This document shows, piece by piece, positions 1-10,023 of a DNA stretch of 64,000 nucleotides (its first letter is position 1; each line of letters begins with the position of its first letter). The translations under genes and the position numbers were made by a program. Under the pieces are notes generated by a model. The model did no database searches. It was not told where the DNA came from and was given only the letters and a program-made list of their open reading frames with translations. Source of the DNA: an uncultured Eubacterium sp. (GTDB taxonomy: Bacteria; Bacillota; Clostridia; Lachnospirales; Lachnospiraceae); contig URKY01000010.1 in NCBI GenBank assembly GCA_900548465.1, positions 1 to 64,000 on the forward strand, read 5' to 3'.

Positions 1-59
1 TTTAACAGTGGGTGGAATTTAGTCTTTCATACGGAATTTACTTTTACAAGTCAGCAATT

Positions 60-671
60 TTATTTTTTATTTCCAATACCTTTTATAAATGTACTTATCT
101 TCTTATAAACAAGGAATGTTACAAATCCATCAATAACACCTTTAACAAGGTTAAATGGTGCCACACACACAATGGTAAAATTAAGTTTGTTGCTAATTAA
201 AGGATTAATGGCTTTACCTGCCTCAATTATTTTATCCAGTGGCATTCCAAAAGCCTTAACATAAAACGGTATCATTACAAAGTAATTTAAAACAACACCT
301 GCTACTGCCATTATTACCGTTCCTAACAGCATTCCTGTTATGGCACCTTTTTTTGTTTTAATTTTCTGGTATATAATGCTGGCCGGTACAACGAAACATA
401 TTCCAATACAGAAATTTGCGAAATCTCCTACATATGCTGTTGTAGTTCCTTTAATGCACAATTTAAGTATTATTTTAATGGCTTCCATTATCACCCCTGA
501 TACCGGACCCATTATAAATGACCCAATAAGAATTGGTATTTCGCTTAAATCAATTTCATAAAACGATGGTGCTATAAATGGCAACGGAAATTCAAAAAGC
601 ATCAGAACTGCCGCCAAGGCTGCAAACACTGCCATTAATACAAGATTTTTTGTGTTGAATAATTTTTTCAT
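60..671 (-). CDS. ribU: Riboflavin ECF transporter substrate-binding (S) component, RibU-like
   Basis: 203-residue, very hydrophobic protein with about five to six membrane segments, the size and build of ECF transporter S components. It would bind riboflavin at the membrane and work with a shared energizing module (EcfA/A'/T) encoded elsewhere. The substrate call rests mainly on the FMN riboswitch directly upstream (about 826-955), since S components diverge strongly in sequence. The start ATG has an AGGAG site a few bases upstream. It is a single-gene unit: riboswitch, intrinsic terminator, then this gene. The protein ends in a short basic tail. Confidence 0.85.
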   Translation of the reverse strand: MKKLFNTKNLVLMAVFAALAAVLMLFEFPLPFIAPSFYEIDLSEIPILIGSFIMGPVSGVIMEAIKIILKLCIKGTTTAYVGDFANFCIGICFVVPASIIYQKIKTKKGAITGMLLGTVIMAVAGVVLNYFVMIPFYVKAFGMPLDKIIEAGKAINPLISNKLNFTIVCVAPFNLVKGVIDGFVTFLVYKKISTFIKGIGNKK

Positions 672-736
672 AATAAATCTCCTTTCTTTTTAGGAAATTC
701 TTCTTTTAGAATTTAAATAATTCTTAACAGCAATAT

Positions 737-769
737 AAAAAGACTCCAAATTCACTTCGGAGTCTTTTT
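737..769 (-). terminator. Intrinsic terminator of the FMN riboswitch expression platform
   Basis: On the minus strand AAAAAGACTCC, a short loop and GGAGTCTTTTT form a strong stem ending in a T tract, between the riboswitch and the ribU start. This is the expected OFF structure when FMN is bound. Confidence 0.8.
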
Positions 770-825
770 ATTGCTTTTAGGATAATAGTTATTTCAACAA
801 GTATTATAACACTGATCCTAAATAT

Positions 826-955
826 CTTATCTTCTTTCATCCAGACTATACTGTCGGTTATGGACTCTCACCATATCCTGCCCTAAGGCTCGCTGACTTA
901 TGCATTGCAATCACAGCCGATTGGGAATTTCACCCTACCCCGAAGAATTTCTCTA
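826..955 (-). promoter_or_regulatory. FMN riboswitch (RFN element)
   Basis: Read on the minus strand, the block holds the RFN hallmarks in order: TTCGGGGTAGGGTGAAATTC, then CCAATCGGCTGTGATTG, AGGATATGGTGAGAGTCC, CCGACAGTATAG and TCTGGATGAAAGAAGAT. These are the conserved strands of the FMN aptamer. It lies about 150 bases ahead of the S-component gene and is followed by an intrinsic terminator, which predicts transcriptional repression when FMN is abundant. Confidence 0.93.
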
Positions 956-1009
956 TTAAATTATCCTTACATATAATATAACTATGCTTCTATTCTGTCA
1001 AGTACACAA

Positions 1010-2338
1010 TTATTTGTTCACTTTAATAAAAGCATCATATATTGCTCTCATTGCCACTTCAAAGTCCTGATCATCTACACCAATTATTATGTTTAATTCT
1101 GATGAGCCCTGATCGATCATTTTAATGTTAACACGTGCCTCAGCTAATGCTGTAAATAAAATTGCAGCTGTACCTCTTGCACTCTTCATTCCACGTCCCA
1201 CAACAGCTATTAAAGCCAGATCATTTTCAATAAACAACTGGTCAGGATGTACTCTTGAACGAATTTCATCTAAAATAGTCGTCTCTTTTCCTGCTAATGC
1301 ATCAGTCTGAATTACAACGCTCATTGTATCTACTCCTGATGGCATATGTTCAAAACTAACGTTGCTCTTTTCTAAGGCACGTAAAACGTTCCTACCAAAT
1401 CCAACTTCGCTGTTCATTTTGTCCTTTTCTATATTAATTACAGACATGCCCTTCTTTCCGGCAATTCCCGTAATAATATGTTCACAAGGTTCTGCAGTTT
1501 CAGAAACTATCATTGTGCCTCTGTCTTCAGGACAGTTAGTGTTTTTGATATTTACAGGTATACCTGCTGCTCTTACAGGGAATATGGCATCTTCATGTAA
1601 AACTGTTGCACCCATGTATGCCAATTCACGTAATTCTGCATAAGTAATAGTGTTAATTGGAACCGGATTATTAATAATTCTAGGGTCACAAATAAGGAAT
1701 CCACTAACATCAGTCCAGTTTTCATATAACTTGGCAGAAGCTGCTCTTGCAACAATTGAACCTGTTACATCTGAACCGCCTCTTGAAAAAGTCTTTATTG
1801 TTCCGTTAGGCATTGAACCATAAAATCCCGGAATTACTGCATATTCAGTCTTACTCAACTTTGGTACGAGTTTTTCTGAAGTTTTATTCCAGTCAAAATT
1901 TCCTGCATCATCAAAGAAAATGTACTTTGCTGCATCTATAAAATCAAATCCTAAATACTTTGCCAATACTTTACTGTTAAGGAATTCTCCACGGCTGGCT
2001 GCATAATCTCTACCTGCCATATGAGAGAAGGCTCCTTTTATCATTTCAAAATCTTTATCTAAAGAGAAATCTTCAATTCCTAAATCAGAAATAATATCAT
2101 TATATCTGGTTTTAATTGCTTCAAATTCTTCATCAAATTCTTCTCCTTCAGATGCAAGTTCATAACATCTGTAAAGCATATCAGTAACTTTTATGTCTTC
2201 CAGATATCTTTTTCCCGGTGCTGATGCCACAACAAAACGTCTTGTAGAGTCTGCTAAAATGATATCAGCGACTTTCTTAAACTGCTTTGCATCCGCCAGT
2301 GAACTACCACCAAATTTTACTACCTTTGTTTCTCTCAT
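1010..2338 (-). CDS. lysC: Aspartate kinase
   Basis: 442 residues. It phosphorylates aspartate, the first step toward lysine, methionine and threonine. The N-terminal KFGGSS motif (about residues 8-13) is the amino-acid kinase nucleotide site; SRGGSDVTGS near the middle is the second family signature. The last ~150 residues form two ACT domains (around VGFGRNVLRALEKSNV and VVGRGMKSARGTA), so allosteric feedback is likely. It is the last gene of a minus-strand run hom-apgM-lysC, which implies a role in the threonine branch. The ATG has a GAAGGGA site upstream. Confidence 0.93.
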   Translation of the reverse strand: MRETKVVKFGGSSLADAKQFKKVADIILADSTRRFVVASAPGKRYLEDIKVTDMLYRCYELASEGEEFDEEFEAIKTRYNDIISDLGIEDFSLDKDFEMIKGAFSHMAGRDYAASRGEFLNSKVLAKYLGFDFIDAAKYIFFDDAGNFDWNKTSEKLVPKLSKTEYAVIPGFYGSMPNGTIKTFSRGGSDVTGSIVARAASAKLYENWTDVSGFLICDPRIINNPVPINTITYAELRELAYMGATVLHEDAIFPVRAAGIPVNIKNTNCPEDRGTMIVSETAEPCEHIITGIAGKKGMSVINIEKDKMNSEVGFGRNVLRALEKSNVSFEHMPSGVDTMSVVIQTDALAGKETTILDEIRSRVHPDQLFIENDLALIAVVGRGMKSARGTAAILFTALAEARVNIKMIDQGSSELNIIIGVDDQDFEVAMRAIYDAFIKVNK

Positions 2339-2408
2339 TTTTTATTCCCTTCTCATATTCGTCTATATTTTTTTAACTTTGCCTGCTGATATGCCGGCTA
2401 TTTATAAA

Positions 2409-3611
2409 TTATTTTGATAACAGGTAATTCATCATTTCATGACCATTTGCCATAAAAATTCCACTTTCTTTTCCACATTTTTCATTGTAGTCTAAATTAC
2501 CGTTTTTAATGTCCGTGCTGTCATAAAGCATATATGGAACAGGATCACTGGTATGAGTTCTCACACAAATAGGTGTTGGATGATCCGGCATTACCAGAAG
2601 TCTGTAGTCTTCCCCTGCCTTATCCATTGCTTCAGTTACTACCTTTATTACTCTCTTATCAAGATTTTCTATTGCTTTTACTTTTCTTTCAACACTTCCC
2701 TGATGTCCCATTTCATCCGGAGCCTCAACATGAATGTATGCCATGTCATAGTTATCTTTTAACAAAACATTAACTGCCGCTTCTGCCTTTCCTTCATAGT
2801 TAGTGTCAAGGCCACCGTTAGCCCCTTCAACTTCTATAACCTTCATGTTGGCACCTACAGCAATTCCTTTTAACAAATCTACCGCAGAAATCATTGCACC
2901 TTTCTTGTGATTTTTTTCTTCAAAAGATGTAACACAAGGTCTGGTACCTGCTCCCCAGAACCAGATTGAATTTGCAGGGTTAAGTCCCTTTTTCATTCTT
3001 TCTACATTAATAGGATGGTTTGCCAAAATATCGTAACTCTTCTTCTGCATTTCACGAAGCACTTCATCCTTTGGAAGATACTGGCCTATTTTTTGTCCCA
3101 ATACATCATGAGGCGGTGTAAGGTCTACAACTTCACCATTATCCCATATTGTAAGATGTCTGTAACTTGTTCCAACATAAAACTTATATGTGTCGTTTTC
3201 AAGCTCTTTTCTTACTGCTTCCAACAAAACTGCTGCATCACTTGTGCTGATTTCACTCGCACTATGATCTATAATTGTCTTTTCCTCGTATGGGAGATCA
3301 TCTGTAGATACAGTAACAATGTTACATCTAAGTGCAACATCTGTTGTTTTCATATCTACACCTATACTTAACGCTTCAAGAGGTGAACGACCTGTATAAT
3401 ATTTCTTTGGATCATATCCCAAAACCGACAGATTCGCTGTATCACTTCCCGGCTTCATGCCTTCAGGAATTGTATGTACTAATCCGATTTCTGATTTTTT
3501 TGATAACAAATCCATAGTCGGAGTATCTGCATACTCTAAAGGTGTCTTTCCTCCCAGTTCATCAATAGGCTTATCTGCCATTCCGTCTCCAAGTACCACT
3601 ATATATTTCAT
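2409..3611 (-). CDS. ApgM/iPGM-like phosphotransferase, probable homoserine kinase of the threonine operon
   Basis: 400 residues counted from the ATG at 3611, chosen because a GGAG site lies at 3617-3620; a GTG-initiated extension to 3659 has no such site. The protein belongs to the archaeal-type cofactor-independent phosphoglycerate mutase branch of the alkaline phosphatase superfamily. Metal-binding VLGDGMADKP starts at residue 5 and the catalytic serine stretch is KPGSDTANLSVLGYDP; a C-terminal HPTPI/TSDPVP block is also present. In many Clostridia this family sits between homoserine dehydrogenase and aspartate kinase, where it is proposed to act as homoserine kinase in place of GHMP-type ThrB. 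The context here (hom upstream, lysC downstream) is the same. Phosphoglycerate mutase activity cannot be excluded. Confidence 0.8.
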   Translation of the reverse strand: MKYIVVLGDGMADKPIDELGGKTPLEYADTPTMDLLSKKSEIGLVHTIPEGMKPGSDTANLSVLGYDPKKYYTGRSPLEALSIGVDMKTTDVALRCNIVTVSTDDLPYEEKTIIDHSASEISTSDAAVLLEAVRKELENDTYKFYVGTSYRHLTIWDNGEVVDLTPPHDVLGQKIGQYLPKDEVLREMQKKSYDILANHPINVERMKKGLNPANSIWFWGAGTRPCVTSFEEKNHKKGAMISAVDLLKGIAVGANMKVIEVEGANGGLDTNYEGKAEAAVNVLLKDNYDMAYIHVEAPDEMGHQGSVERKVKAIENLDKRVIKVVTEAMDKAGEDYRLLVMPDHPTPICVRTHTSDPVPYMLYDSTDIKNGNLDYNEKCGKESGIFMANGHEMMNYLLSK

Positions 3612-3677
3612 AATTTCTCCATTCCGCTGTATACACAGCAATCGAGTAGCTTTCACCACTCGATATTTGCATAATTA

Positions 3678-4880
3678 TTATTCTTCTATTCTTATTCTTG
3701 AAATTACATTTCCAAGTTCCTTAGCCTTTTCTTCAAAATGTTCTTCACTTATTTTCTTTGTGATGAATCCAACCTCACCGTCAATTCCTGCATCAACATA
3801 TTTCACTTCACCAAATACGTTTTCAATCTTGTCCTTTGATTCACTTGTTCTTGCAAAGAATTTCTTTTTAGATTTTGAGAAGTTCTCAAGTTCTAATTTT
3901 TCATCATCCCACATAATTGTAGTAGACACATTCAAATGTCTTACACTGTCTACAACGTCAGATACCACTGCACTGGCTGTTGGGAGCTTTCCTGCACCGC
4001 TTCCAATAAATACAAGATCACCAACCATGTTTCCTCTTACAAGTATTCCATTTACTACGTCATTTACATTGTAAAGCGGATGATTTGGTGAAAGTAATCT
4101 AGGTGCAACAGATGCTACCATAACGCCATCCTCGTTTTTGCATTTTCCTAACAGTTTAATAGACCTGTTCATTGCCTTTGCATATTTAAAGTCTTCTGCT
4201 GTTATTTTTGAAATTCCCTCTGTGTATACTTCTTTATAATCTACAGTTTTTCCTGTTGCAAGGGAACCTAATATTGCTATCTTTCTTACAGCATCATAAC
4301 CTTCAATATCTGCTTCAGGATTTCTTTCTGCGTAACCTAAATCCTGTGCCTGCTTTAATGTCGAATCAAAATCGGCACCTTCTTTATCCATCTTTGTTAA
4401 TATATAATTTGTTGTTCCATTAAGTATTCCTGCAATTTCGCAAATCTTATCAGCAGTAATATGCATATTAATAGGTCTGATAATAGGTATTCCACCACCT
4501 ACTGCTGCTTCAAAAAGAAAGTTTCTGCTATGTTCCTGAGCTATCTTAATAAGTTCAGCGCCGTGTGCAGCAACTAATTCTTTGTTTGAAGTACATACAC
4601 TCTTTCCTTTAAGTAATGCGCTCTTTACAAAATCATATGCAGGTTTTATTCCCCCCATCACTTCTATAACAACTTCAACCTCAGGATCTTCTAATATGAT
4701 GTTATAATCATGAACCAATACTTTTTCACAAGGATCTCCCGGAAAATCTCTTAAGTCCAAAACATATTTTACTTCTATTTCTTCTTTTGCCTTTGATGTT
4801 ATCAAATCCCTGTTTTCATTTATTATTTCAAATACACCTGAACCTACTGTTCCGTATCCTAAGATTGCTACTTTTATCAT
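3678..4880 (-). CDS. hom: Homoserine dehydrogenase
   Basis: 400 residues. It reduces aspartate semialdehyde to homoserine. The N-terminal Rossmann motif GYGTVGSG starts at residue 8. The catalytic block is recognisable from GTTNYILTKM to EADIEGYDAVRKIAIL, with the substrate-contact Lys/Asp residues. The C-terminal ~80 residues are shorter and more charged than a clear ACT domain, so allosteric control is uncertain. It is first in the threonine operon and has its own AGAGGAG site; a 109-base gap separates it from prfB and probably contains the operon promoter. Confidence 0.92.
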   Translation of the reverse strand: MIKVAILGYGTVGSGVFEIINENRDLITSKAKEEIEVKYVLDLRDFPGDPCEKVLVHDYNIILEDPEVEVVIEVMGGIKPAYDFVKSALLKGKSVCTSNKELVAAHGAELIKIAQEHSRNFLFEAAVGGGIPIIRPINMHITADKICEIAGILNGTTNYILTKMDKEGADFDSTLKQAQDLGYAERNPEADIEGYDAVRKIAILGSLATGKTVDYKEVYTEGISKITAEDFKYAKAMNRSIKLLGKCKNEDGVMVASVAPRLLSPNHPLYNVNDVVNGILVRGNMVGDLVFIGSGAGKLPTASAVVSDVVDSVRHLNVSTTIMWDDEKLELENFSKSKKKFFARTSESKDKIENVFGEVKYVDAGIDGEVGFITKKISEEHFEEKAKELGNVISRIRIEE

Positions 4881-4989
4881 TTTTTCTCCTCTCGTGTCAC
4901 TTACTTTCTTTATGCAAATGCCTTTACAATATAGTTACGGCAATTGTACTTGTAGATTTTAGCACGGTTATTTATTTTTATCAACCCGA

Positions 4990-6105
4990 TTATTTCTCTT
5001 TATCTGTATTTATCCATTTAAGATATGCATTTATAAAAGGGTCAAGATATCCATCAAGAACTTTATTGACATCAGCCACTTCCTGATTAGTTCTATGGTC
5101 TTTAACCATGGTATAGGGTTGCATTACATATGAACGTATCTGGTTTCCCCAGCCGATTTCCTTCACTTCACCTCTTATGCCTGAGCGTTTTTCTTCCTCT
5201 TCCTGCTTCTTTAGGACATATAATTTTGATTTCAGCATTTTCATTGCCCTGTCTTTGTTCTGTAACTGGGAACGTTCATTCTGACATTGAACTACTATCC
5301 CTGTAGGTAAATGGGTAATTCTAATGGCTGATGATGTTTTATTAATATGCTGTCCACCGGCTCCGCTGGAACGATAGGTATCTATTCTTATATCATCATC
5401 CTTTATTTCCACATCCAAATCTTCTTCTATGTCAGGCATTACATCACATGATGAAAAAGATGTCTGCCTTTTACCTGCTGCATTAAATGGTGATATTCGC
5501 ACCAGACGATGAACCCCTTTTTCTGATTTAAGATATCCATAGGCATTTTCTCCTGTAACCTGAAAGGTTATGGACTTTAGCCCTGCTTCATCCCCATCCA
5601 AGAAATCCAGCACTTCCGTCTTATATCCTTTAGAATCTGCCCATCTTGTAAACATTCTATATAGCATACTTGCCCAATCGCAGGATTCTGTTCCACCTGC
5701 ACCTGCGTTAATTTTCAATATTGCGTTACATTTGTCATATTCTCCTGATAACAGAGTTTCAATTTTAACTTTCTCAAACTGCTCCTTAAATTCCTTCAGT
5801 TCTTCTTCAACTTCCGTTACAACACTCTGATCTTCCTCTTCATCCCCCATTTCAATCAAAACACCAATATCATCATACATATTTTGTAAATTCGTTATTA
5901 CTTCCAGGCTGGACTTTAATTGCTTTAATTCTCTCATTACTTCCCGGGATTTTTTTACATCATCCCAAAAGTTCTGTTCTTCCATAACATTTTCTATATC
6001 TCTAATTTTCTCTTTTTTTTCTTCAATATGGAAAGTCCCGGCCAATTCTTTTACTTTATCGTTATATTGATTCCATTCATACTTGTACTGTTCTAATTCA
6101 ACCAC
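4990..6105 (-). CDS. prfB: Peptide chain release factor 2 (no programmed frameshift)
   Basis: 371 residues, full length in a single frame. It reads UGA and UAA stop codons. The GGQ catalytic motif ([14 protein letters not shown]) and the stop-codon-reading SPF motif ([15 protein letters not shown]) are both intact. The start is GTG at 6105 with AGAGGT upstream. Most bacterial prfB genes have an in-frame UGA near codon 26 that is bypassed by +1 frameshifting. Here codons 24-26 read ACT TTC CAT, so a CTTT core remains but no stop, and the autoregulatory frameshift is absent. Confidence 0.95.
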   Translation of the reverse strand: MVELEQYKYEWNQYNDKVKELAGTFHIEEKKEKIRDIENVMEEQNFWDDVKKSREVMRELKQLKSSLEVITNLQNMYDDIGVLIEMGDEEEDQSVVTEVEEELKEFKEQFEKVKIETLLSGEYDKCNAILKINAGAGGTESCDWASMLYRMFTRWADSKGYKTEVLDFLDGDEAGLKSITFQVTGENAYGYLKSEKGVHRLVRISPFNAAGKRQTSFSSCDVMPDIEEDLDVEIKDDDIRIDTYRSSGAGGQHINKTSSAIRITHLPTGIVVQCQNERSQLQNKDRAMKMLKSKLYVLKKQEEEEKRSGIRGEVKEIGWGNQIRSYVMQPYTMVKDHRTNQEVADVNKVLDGYLDPFINAYLKWINTDKEK

Positions 6106-6135
6106 AAAAAATACCTCTTTTTTATTATTTGTAAG

Positions 6136-6164
6136 AAAAGACGGGATATCGCACCCGTCTTTTT
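6136..6164 (-). terminator. Intrinsic terminator after secA
   Basis: AAAAGACGGG and CCCGTCTTTT pair around a short loop, flanked by A and T runs on both sides. It lies between secA and prfB, so it should end secA transcription. Confidence 0.75.
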
Positions 6165-6191
6165 TATCTTACCTTAAACTGTTCCGGTTAA

Positions 6192-8756
6192 TTATTTTCT
6201 ACCGCAGCAATTTTTATATTTCTTTCCGCTTCCGCAAGGACATGGATCATTTGGATAAACCTTAGCTTCTGCACGCTGCTTTGGTTTCTTAACTCCGCTT
6301 TCGTCATCCTTGTTTGTTCCTGTAACTTTTGCTACTTCTTCACGTTCAACATTCTGTTCAACCTGAATATGGTATAGTGTCTTTACAGTATCTTCTTTAA
6401 TATTCTGGATCATATAGCCAAACATTTCAAATCCCTGTATCTTATATTCTACAGCCGGATCCTTCTGTCCGTAAGCCATAAGTCCAATACCCTGTTTCAG
6501 CTGTTCCAAATCATCTAAGTGATCCATCCATTTTCTATCGATAACCTTCAAAAGAACAATTCTCTCTAATTCTCTGATATGTTCAGGTTCAGGGAATTCT
6601 GCTTCTTTTGCTTCGTATAACTTAACAGCTTCTTCTTTGAGCATCTGCTTAAATTCTGATTTACTTAAATCTATGATATCCTGTTCTCTAATTCTAAACG
6701 GAATTATCTCTAATAATGACTGTGCAAGTCCTGACAAATCTCCTTCTTTAACTGACTGGTCGTCTCTGATAAATGTATCTACCTGAGCCTCTATTACCTC
6801 GTTTATCATCTTGATAATAGCATCTCTCATGTTTTCGCCATTTAAAACTCTTGCTCTTTCAGCGTAAATGATTTCTCTCTGGTCATTATTTACCTTATCG
6901 TATTCCATAAGGTTCTTTCTTATACCAAAGTTGTTTCCTTCTATCTTCTTCTGAGCTCTCTCAATTGTCTTTGTAAGAGATTTGTGATGAAGTTCTTCAT
7001 CCTCCGGAACACCCAGTGCATTAAATACTGACATTAATTTTTCTGATGCAAATAATCTCATAATATCATCTTCAAGTGAGATATAGAATTTTGATTCACC
7101 TACATCACCCTGTCGACCTGAACGTCCACGTAACTGGTTATCAATACGTCTTGATTCATGTCTTTCTGTTCCGATAATCTTAAGACCACCTGCAGCTCTT
7201 GCTTCATCATCTAACTTAATATCAGTACCACGGCCTGCCATGTTAGTAGCGATTGTTACTGCTCCGTGCTGACCTGCCTGAGCTACGATTTCAGCTTCCA
7301 TTTCATGGAACTTCGCATTCAATACATTGTGAGGTATTCCACGTTTCTTAAGAAGTGCACTGATTTCTTCTGATGAGTCAATGTTAATTGTACCAACCAA
7401 TACAGGTTGTCCCTTCTTGTAAGAAGCTTCAATGTCATTTATAACTGCATGCAGTTTTCCTTTTTTTGTTTTAAATACAGCATCTTCATGGTCTATTCTT
7501 GCTATAGGTTTGTTTGTAGGAATTTCTACAACGTCCATGCTGTAAATATCTCTAAATTCTTTTTCTTCTGTTAAAGCAGTACCTGTCATACCTGCCTTTT
7601 TATCGTACTTGTTAAAGAAGTTCTGGAAAGTAATAGTAGCAAGTGTTTTACTTTCACGATTTACTTTTACATGTTCCTTTGCTTCAATAGCCTGATGTAA
7701 ACCATCTGAATATCTACGTCCCGGCATTATACGACCTGTAAATTCATCTACGATTAATACTTCGTCATCTTTAACTACATAATCCTGATCTCTGTGCATA
7801 AGATTATGTGCACGTAACGCAAGAATTACATTATGCTGTAATTCAAGGTTTTCAGCATCAGCGTAGTTATCTATATGGAAGAATTTTTCTACCTTTGCAA
7901 TACCATCCTGAGTAAGTGTAACTATTTTATCTTTTTCATTTACAAGGAAATCTCCGTCCTCTTCAATATCAACGCCCATAATAGCGTCCATCTTGCTAAG
8001 TTCAGGATTAGCTGTACCACGCTCCATCTGTCTTGCAAGTATGTCACACATTTCATACAGCTTAGTTGATTTTCCACTCTGACCTGAAATAATCAATGGT
8101 GTTCTTGCTTCGTCAATCAAAACCGAGTCAACTTCATCGATGATACAGTAATGAAGCCCTCTCTGTACTAACTGTTCTTTATAAACCACCATGTTATCTC
8201 TTAAGTAATCAAATCCTAATTCGTTGTTTGTGATATATGTTATGTCGCAATTGTAAGCTTCCTTTTTAGCATCCTGATCCATGTCTGCCAAAACGCATCC
8301 TACTGTCAGTCCCAAGTACCTATGTACCTGTCCCATCCATTCAGCATCACGGGTTGCCAGGTATTCGTTAACTGTTACAATGTGAACACCTTTTCCTTCT
8401 AATGCGTTAAGGTATGCAGGAAGAAGACAAGTCTGTGTCTTACCTTCACCTGTTTTCATTTCAGCGATACGTCCTTCATGAAGAATAATACCACCTAATA
8501 TCTGACAAGGATAATGTTCTGTTCCAAGGGTTCTTTTAGTTGCTTCTCTTACTAAAGCAAATGCTTCAGGTAAAAGGTCATCAACTGTTTCTCCGTTTTG
8601 TATTCTTTCCTTAAATTCAGCCGTCTTTGCTTTCATCTGTTCTTCAGTTAGTTTTTCCATTTCCGGCTTTAAACTTAAGACTTTCTCTAATGTTGACTTA
8701 TGTCTTTTCAATTCACGCTCACTATGCGTTCCAATAACTTTGCTAATTACACTCAT
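6192..8756 (-). CDS. secA: Preprotein translocase ATPase SecA
   Basis: 854 residues from the ATG at 8756, which has GAGGAG upstream; an extension of the frame to 8798 has no comparable site. SecA drives secretory proteins through SecYEG by ATP hydrolysis. Visible signatures are Walker [10 protein letters not shown], the [23 protein letters not shown]-type block, the [12 protein letters not shown] helicase motif and GRSGRQGD arginine finger region. The C-terminus has the zinc-binding [13 protein letters not shown] tail that contacts SecB or phospholipids. A 240-base gap to hpf upstream should hold its promoter. Confidence 0.97.
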   Translation of the reverse strand: MSVISKVIGTHSERELKRHKSTLEKVLSLKPEMEKLTEEQMKAKTAEFKERIQNGETVDDLLPEAFALVREATKRTLGTEHYPCQILGGIILHEGRIAEMKTGEGKTQTCLLPAYLNALEGKGVHIVTVNEYLATRDAEWMGQVHRYLGLTVGCVLADMDQDAKKEAYNCDITYITNNELGFDYLRDNMVVYKEQLVQRGLHYCIIDEVDSVLIDEARTPLIISGQSGKSTKLYEMCDILARQMERGTANPELSKMDAIMGVDIEEDGDFLVNEKDKIVTLTQDGIAKVEKFFHIDNYADAENLELQHNVILALRAHNLMHRDQDYVVKDDEVLIVDEFTGRIMPGRRYSDGLHQAIEAKEHVKVNRESKTLATITFQNFFNKYDKKAGMTGTALTEEKEFRDIYSMDVVEIPTNKPIARIDHEDAVFKTKKGKLHAVINDIEASYKKGQPVLVGTINIDSSEEISALLKKRGIPHNVLNAKFHEMEAEIVAQAGQHGAVTIATNMAGRGTDIKLDDEARAAGGLKIIGTERHESRRIDNQLRGRSGRQGDVGESKFYISLEDDIMRLFASEKLMSVFNALGVPEDEELHHKSLTKTIERAQKKIEGNNFGIRKNLMEYDKVNNDQREIIYAERARVLNGENMRDAIIKMINEVIEAQVDTFIRDDQSVKEGDLSGLAQSLLEIIPFRIREQDIIDLSKSEFKQMLKEEAVKLYEAKEAEFPEPEHIRELERIVLLKVIDRKWMDHLDDLEQLKQGIGLMAYGQKDPAVEYKIQGFEMFGYMIQNIKEDTVKTLYHIQVEQNVEREEVAKVTGTNKDDESGVKKPKQRAEAKVYPNDPCPCGSGKKYKNCCGRK

Positions 8757-8962
8757 GGTAATCTCCTCTAATTTTTCATAGTTTGTGCACCAACGCACTC
8801 GTATATATTACCATTTTATGACTTTTAATTCAATAATTAAGATTTTATCAATTTGTAAACAATATGTTAACTAAGGTTTGGGTACTTTTTTTCACATAAA
8901 TAAATTGCAAAAAAAATTTTAGGTTCTGTCATTGTTTTAAGCACAATTTAATGCACAAAAAA

Positions 8963-9028
8963 ACAGAGACAGCCTTTAGTGTTCATGTTACGTTGCAACG
9001 TCTAATAACTAATCGTACTGTCTCTGTC
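8963..9028 (-). terminator. Intrinsic terminator after hpf
   Basis: A perfect 10-base stem (ACAGAGACAG with CTGTCTCTGT) encloses a ~46-base loop that contains a smaller hairpin (ACGTTGCAACGT). On the minus strand it ends in a run of T. It lies just past the hpf stop codon. Confidence 0.7.
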
Positions 9029-9040
9029 TTTTCTTAAAAA

Positions 9041-9580
9041 CTAATCAAACATCGGTTCAATCAATCCGTAAGATCCGTTCTTTCTCTTGTAAACTACATT
9101 AACTTCATCAGTGTCAGCATTTAGGAATACAAAGAAATTATGTCCTAAAAGTTCCATCTGAACGCAAGCTTCTTCCGGATCCATTGGTTTAATACCAAAA
9201 CTCTTAGTTCTGACAATCTTAATTGCCTCTTCATCAGCATCATCATATTCTGTATCTATGTATGCCATTGAAAAATCTTCTCTATGACCTTTTTTTCTGT
9301 CAACTAATTTGTTTTTGTATTTAACAAGTTGACGTTCAATGGTCTCTTCCACTAAATCAATAGATGCATACATATCATCACTTACTTCTTCCGCTCTAAT
9401 GATATTGCCCTTTACCGGAATTGTTACCTCCACTTTATGGTCGTTTCGGCTTACACTAAGTGTAACGTCCGCTCTGGTCTCTTCAGCAAAGTACTTGTCT
9501 AACTTTCCAAGCTTCTCTTCTACAGCACTTTTGATGCCCTGTGTCACCTCAATATTTTTTCCGAAAATTTTAATTTTCAT
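9041..9580 (-). CDS. hpf: Ribosome hibernation promoting factor, long form
   Basis: 179 residues, the usual size of long HPF in Firmicutes. The N-terminal ~100 residues are the S30AE/YfiA domain that occupies the decoding centre. The C-terminal ~60 residues, from KSFGIKPMDPEEACVQM to the end, are the dimerisation domain that joins two 70S ribosomes into a 100S particle in stationary phase. A clear GGAAGTGG site lies upstream of the ATG. A TATAAT box at 9613-9618 on the minus strand could be the -10 element. Confidence 0.95.
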   Translation of the reverse strand: MKIKIFGKNIEVTQGIKSAVEEKLGKLDKYFAEETRADVTLSVSRNDHKVEVTIPVKGNIIRAEEVSDDMYASIDLVEETIERQLVKYKNKLVDRKKGHREDFSMAYIDTEYDDADEEAIKIVRTKSFGIKPMDPEEACVQMELLGHNFFVFLNADTDEVNVVYKRKNGSYGLIEPMFD

Positions 9581-10023
9581 GGTACCACTTCCTTTCGTTA
9601 TCTGATAAATAAATTATACCATATAACTGATTTATTTAACACCAAAATTTGATATTAAAGGGATATTTTTTTATAACGTAGTTTTTCAGCGTTTTTTGTA
9701 TATTTTGTACAATTTACATGGATTTTACCTATTTCGATTACATTTAACATAATTTTTCACATAAGAAGTTATCAACACAATTTTTATGGTTTTTCTGCCC
9801 GAAAAATGGGTTATTAACCGAGTTATTAACATTACTAACCTTTTATTCTGTCTTTTTATGTAAATCTTTGTCGAAACATAAAAGAACGAACGTTTTGTTA
9901 ACATCTAATAAATTTGTGCAAATTCTACATATTATATTGACAAATTTATTTTTCTGTATACACAAAATGCCCCCGGCACACTAAGTGCCGTGAGCATTTC
10001 ATTTTGTATGACTATAATATGTA
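9581..10023. other. Intergenic region, AT-rich
   Basis: About 440 bases between hpf and the NlpC/P60 gene. It holds the probable hpf promoter (minus-strand TATAAT at 9613-9618) and the NlpC/P60 terminator near 9962-10008. The middle has no ORF with a ribosome site and no recognisable RNA family. Confidence 0.5.
9962..10008 (-). terminator. Terminator after the NlpC/P60 gene
   Basis: ACAAAATG and CATTTTGT form an outer stem and CGGCAC with GTGCCG an inner stem. The hairpin lies 16-60 bases past the stop codon of the NlpC/P60 gene on the minus strand. Confidence 0.7.

Noticed and set aside
1..59. Inverted or mobile-element end at the left edge
   Set aside because: The short sequence before the window edge has no recognisable repeat or gene feature.
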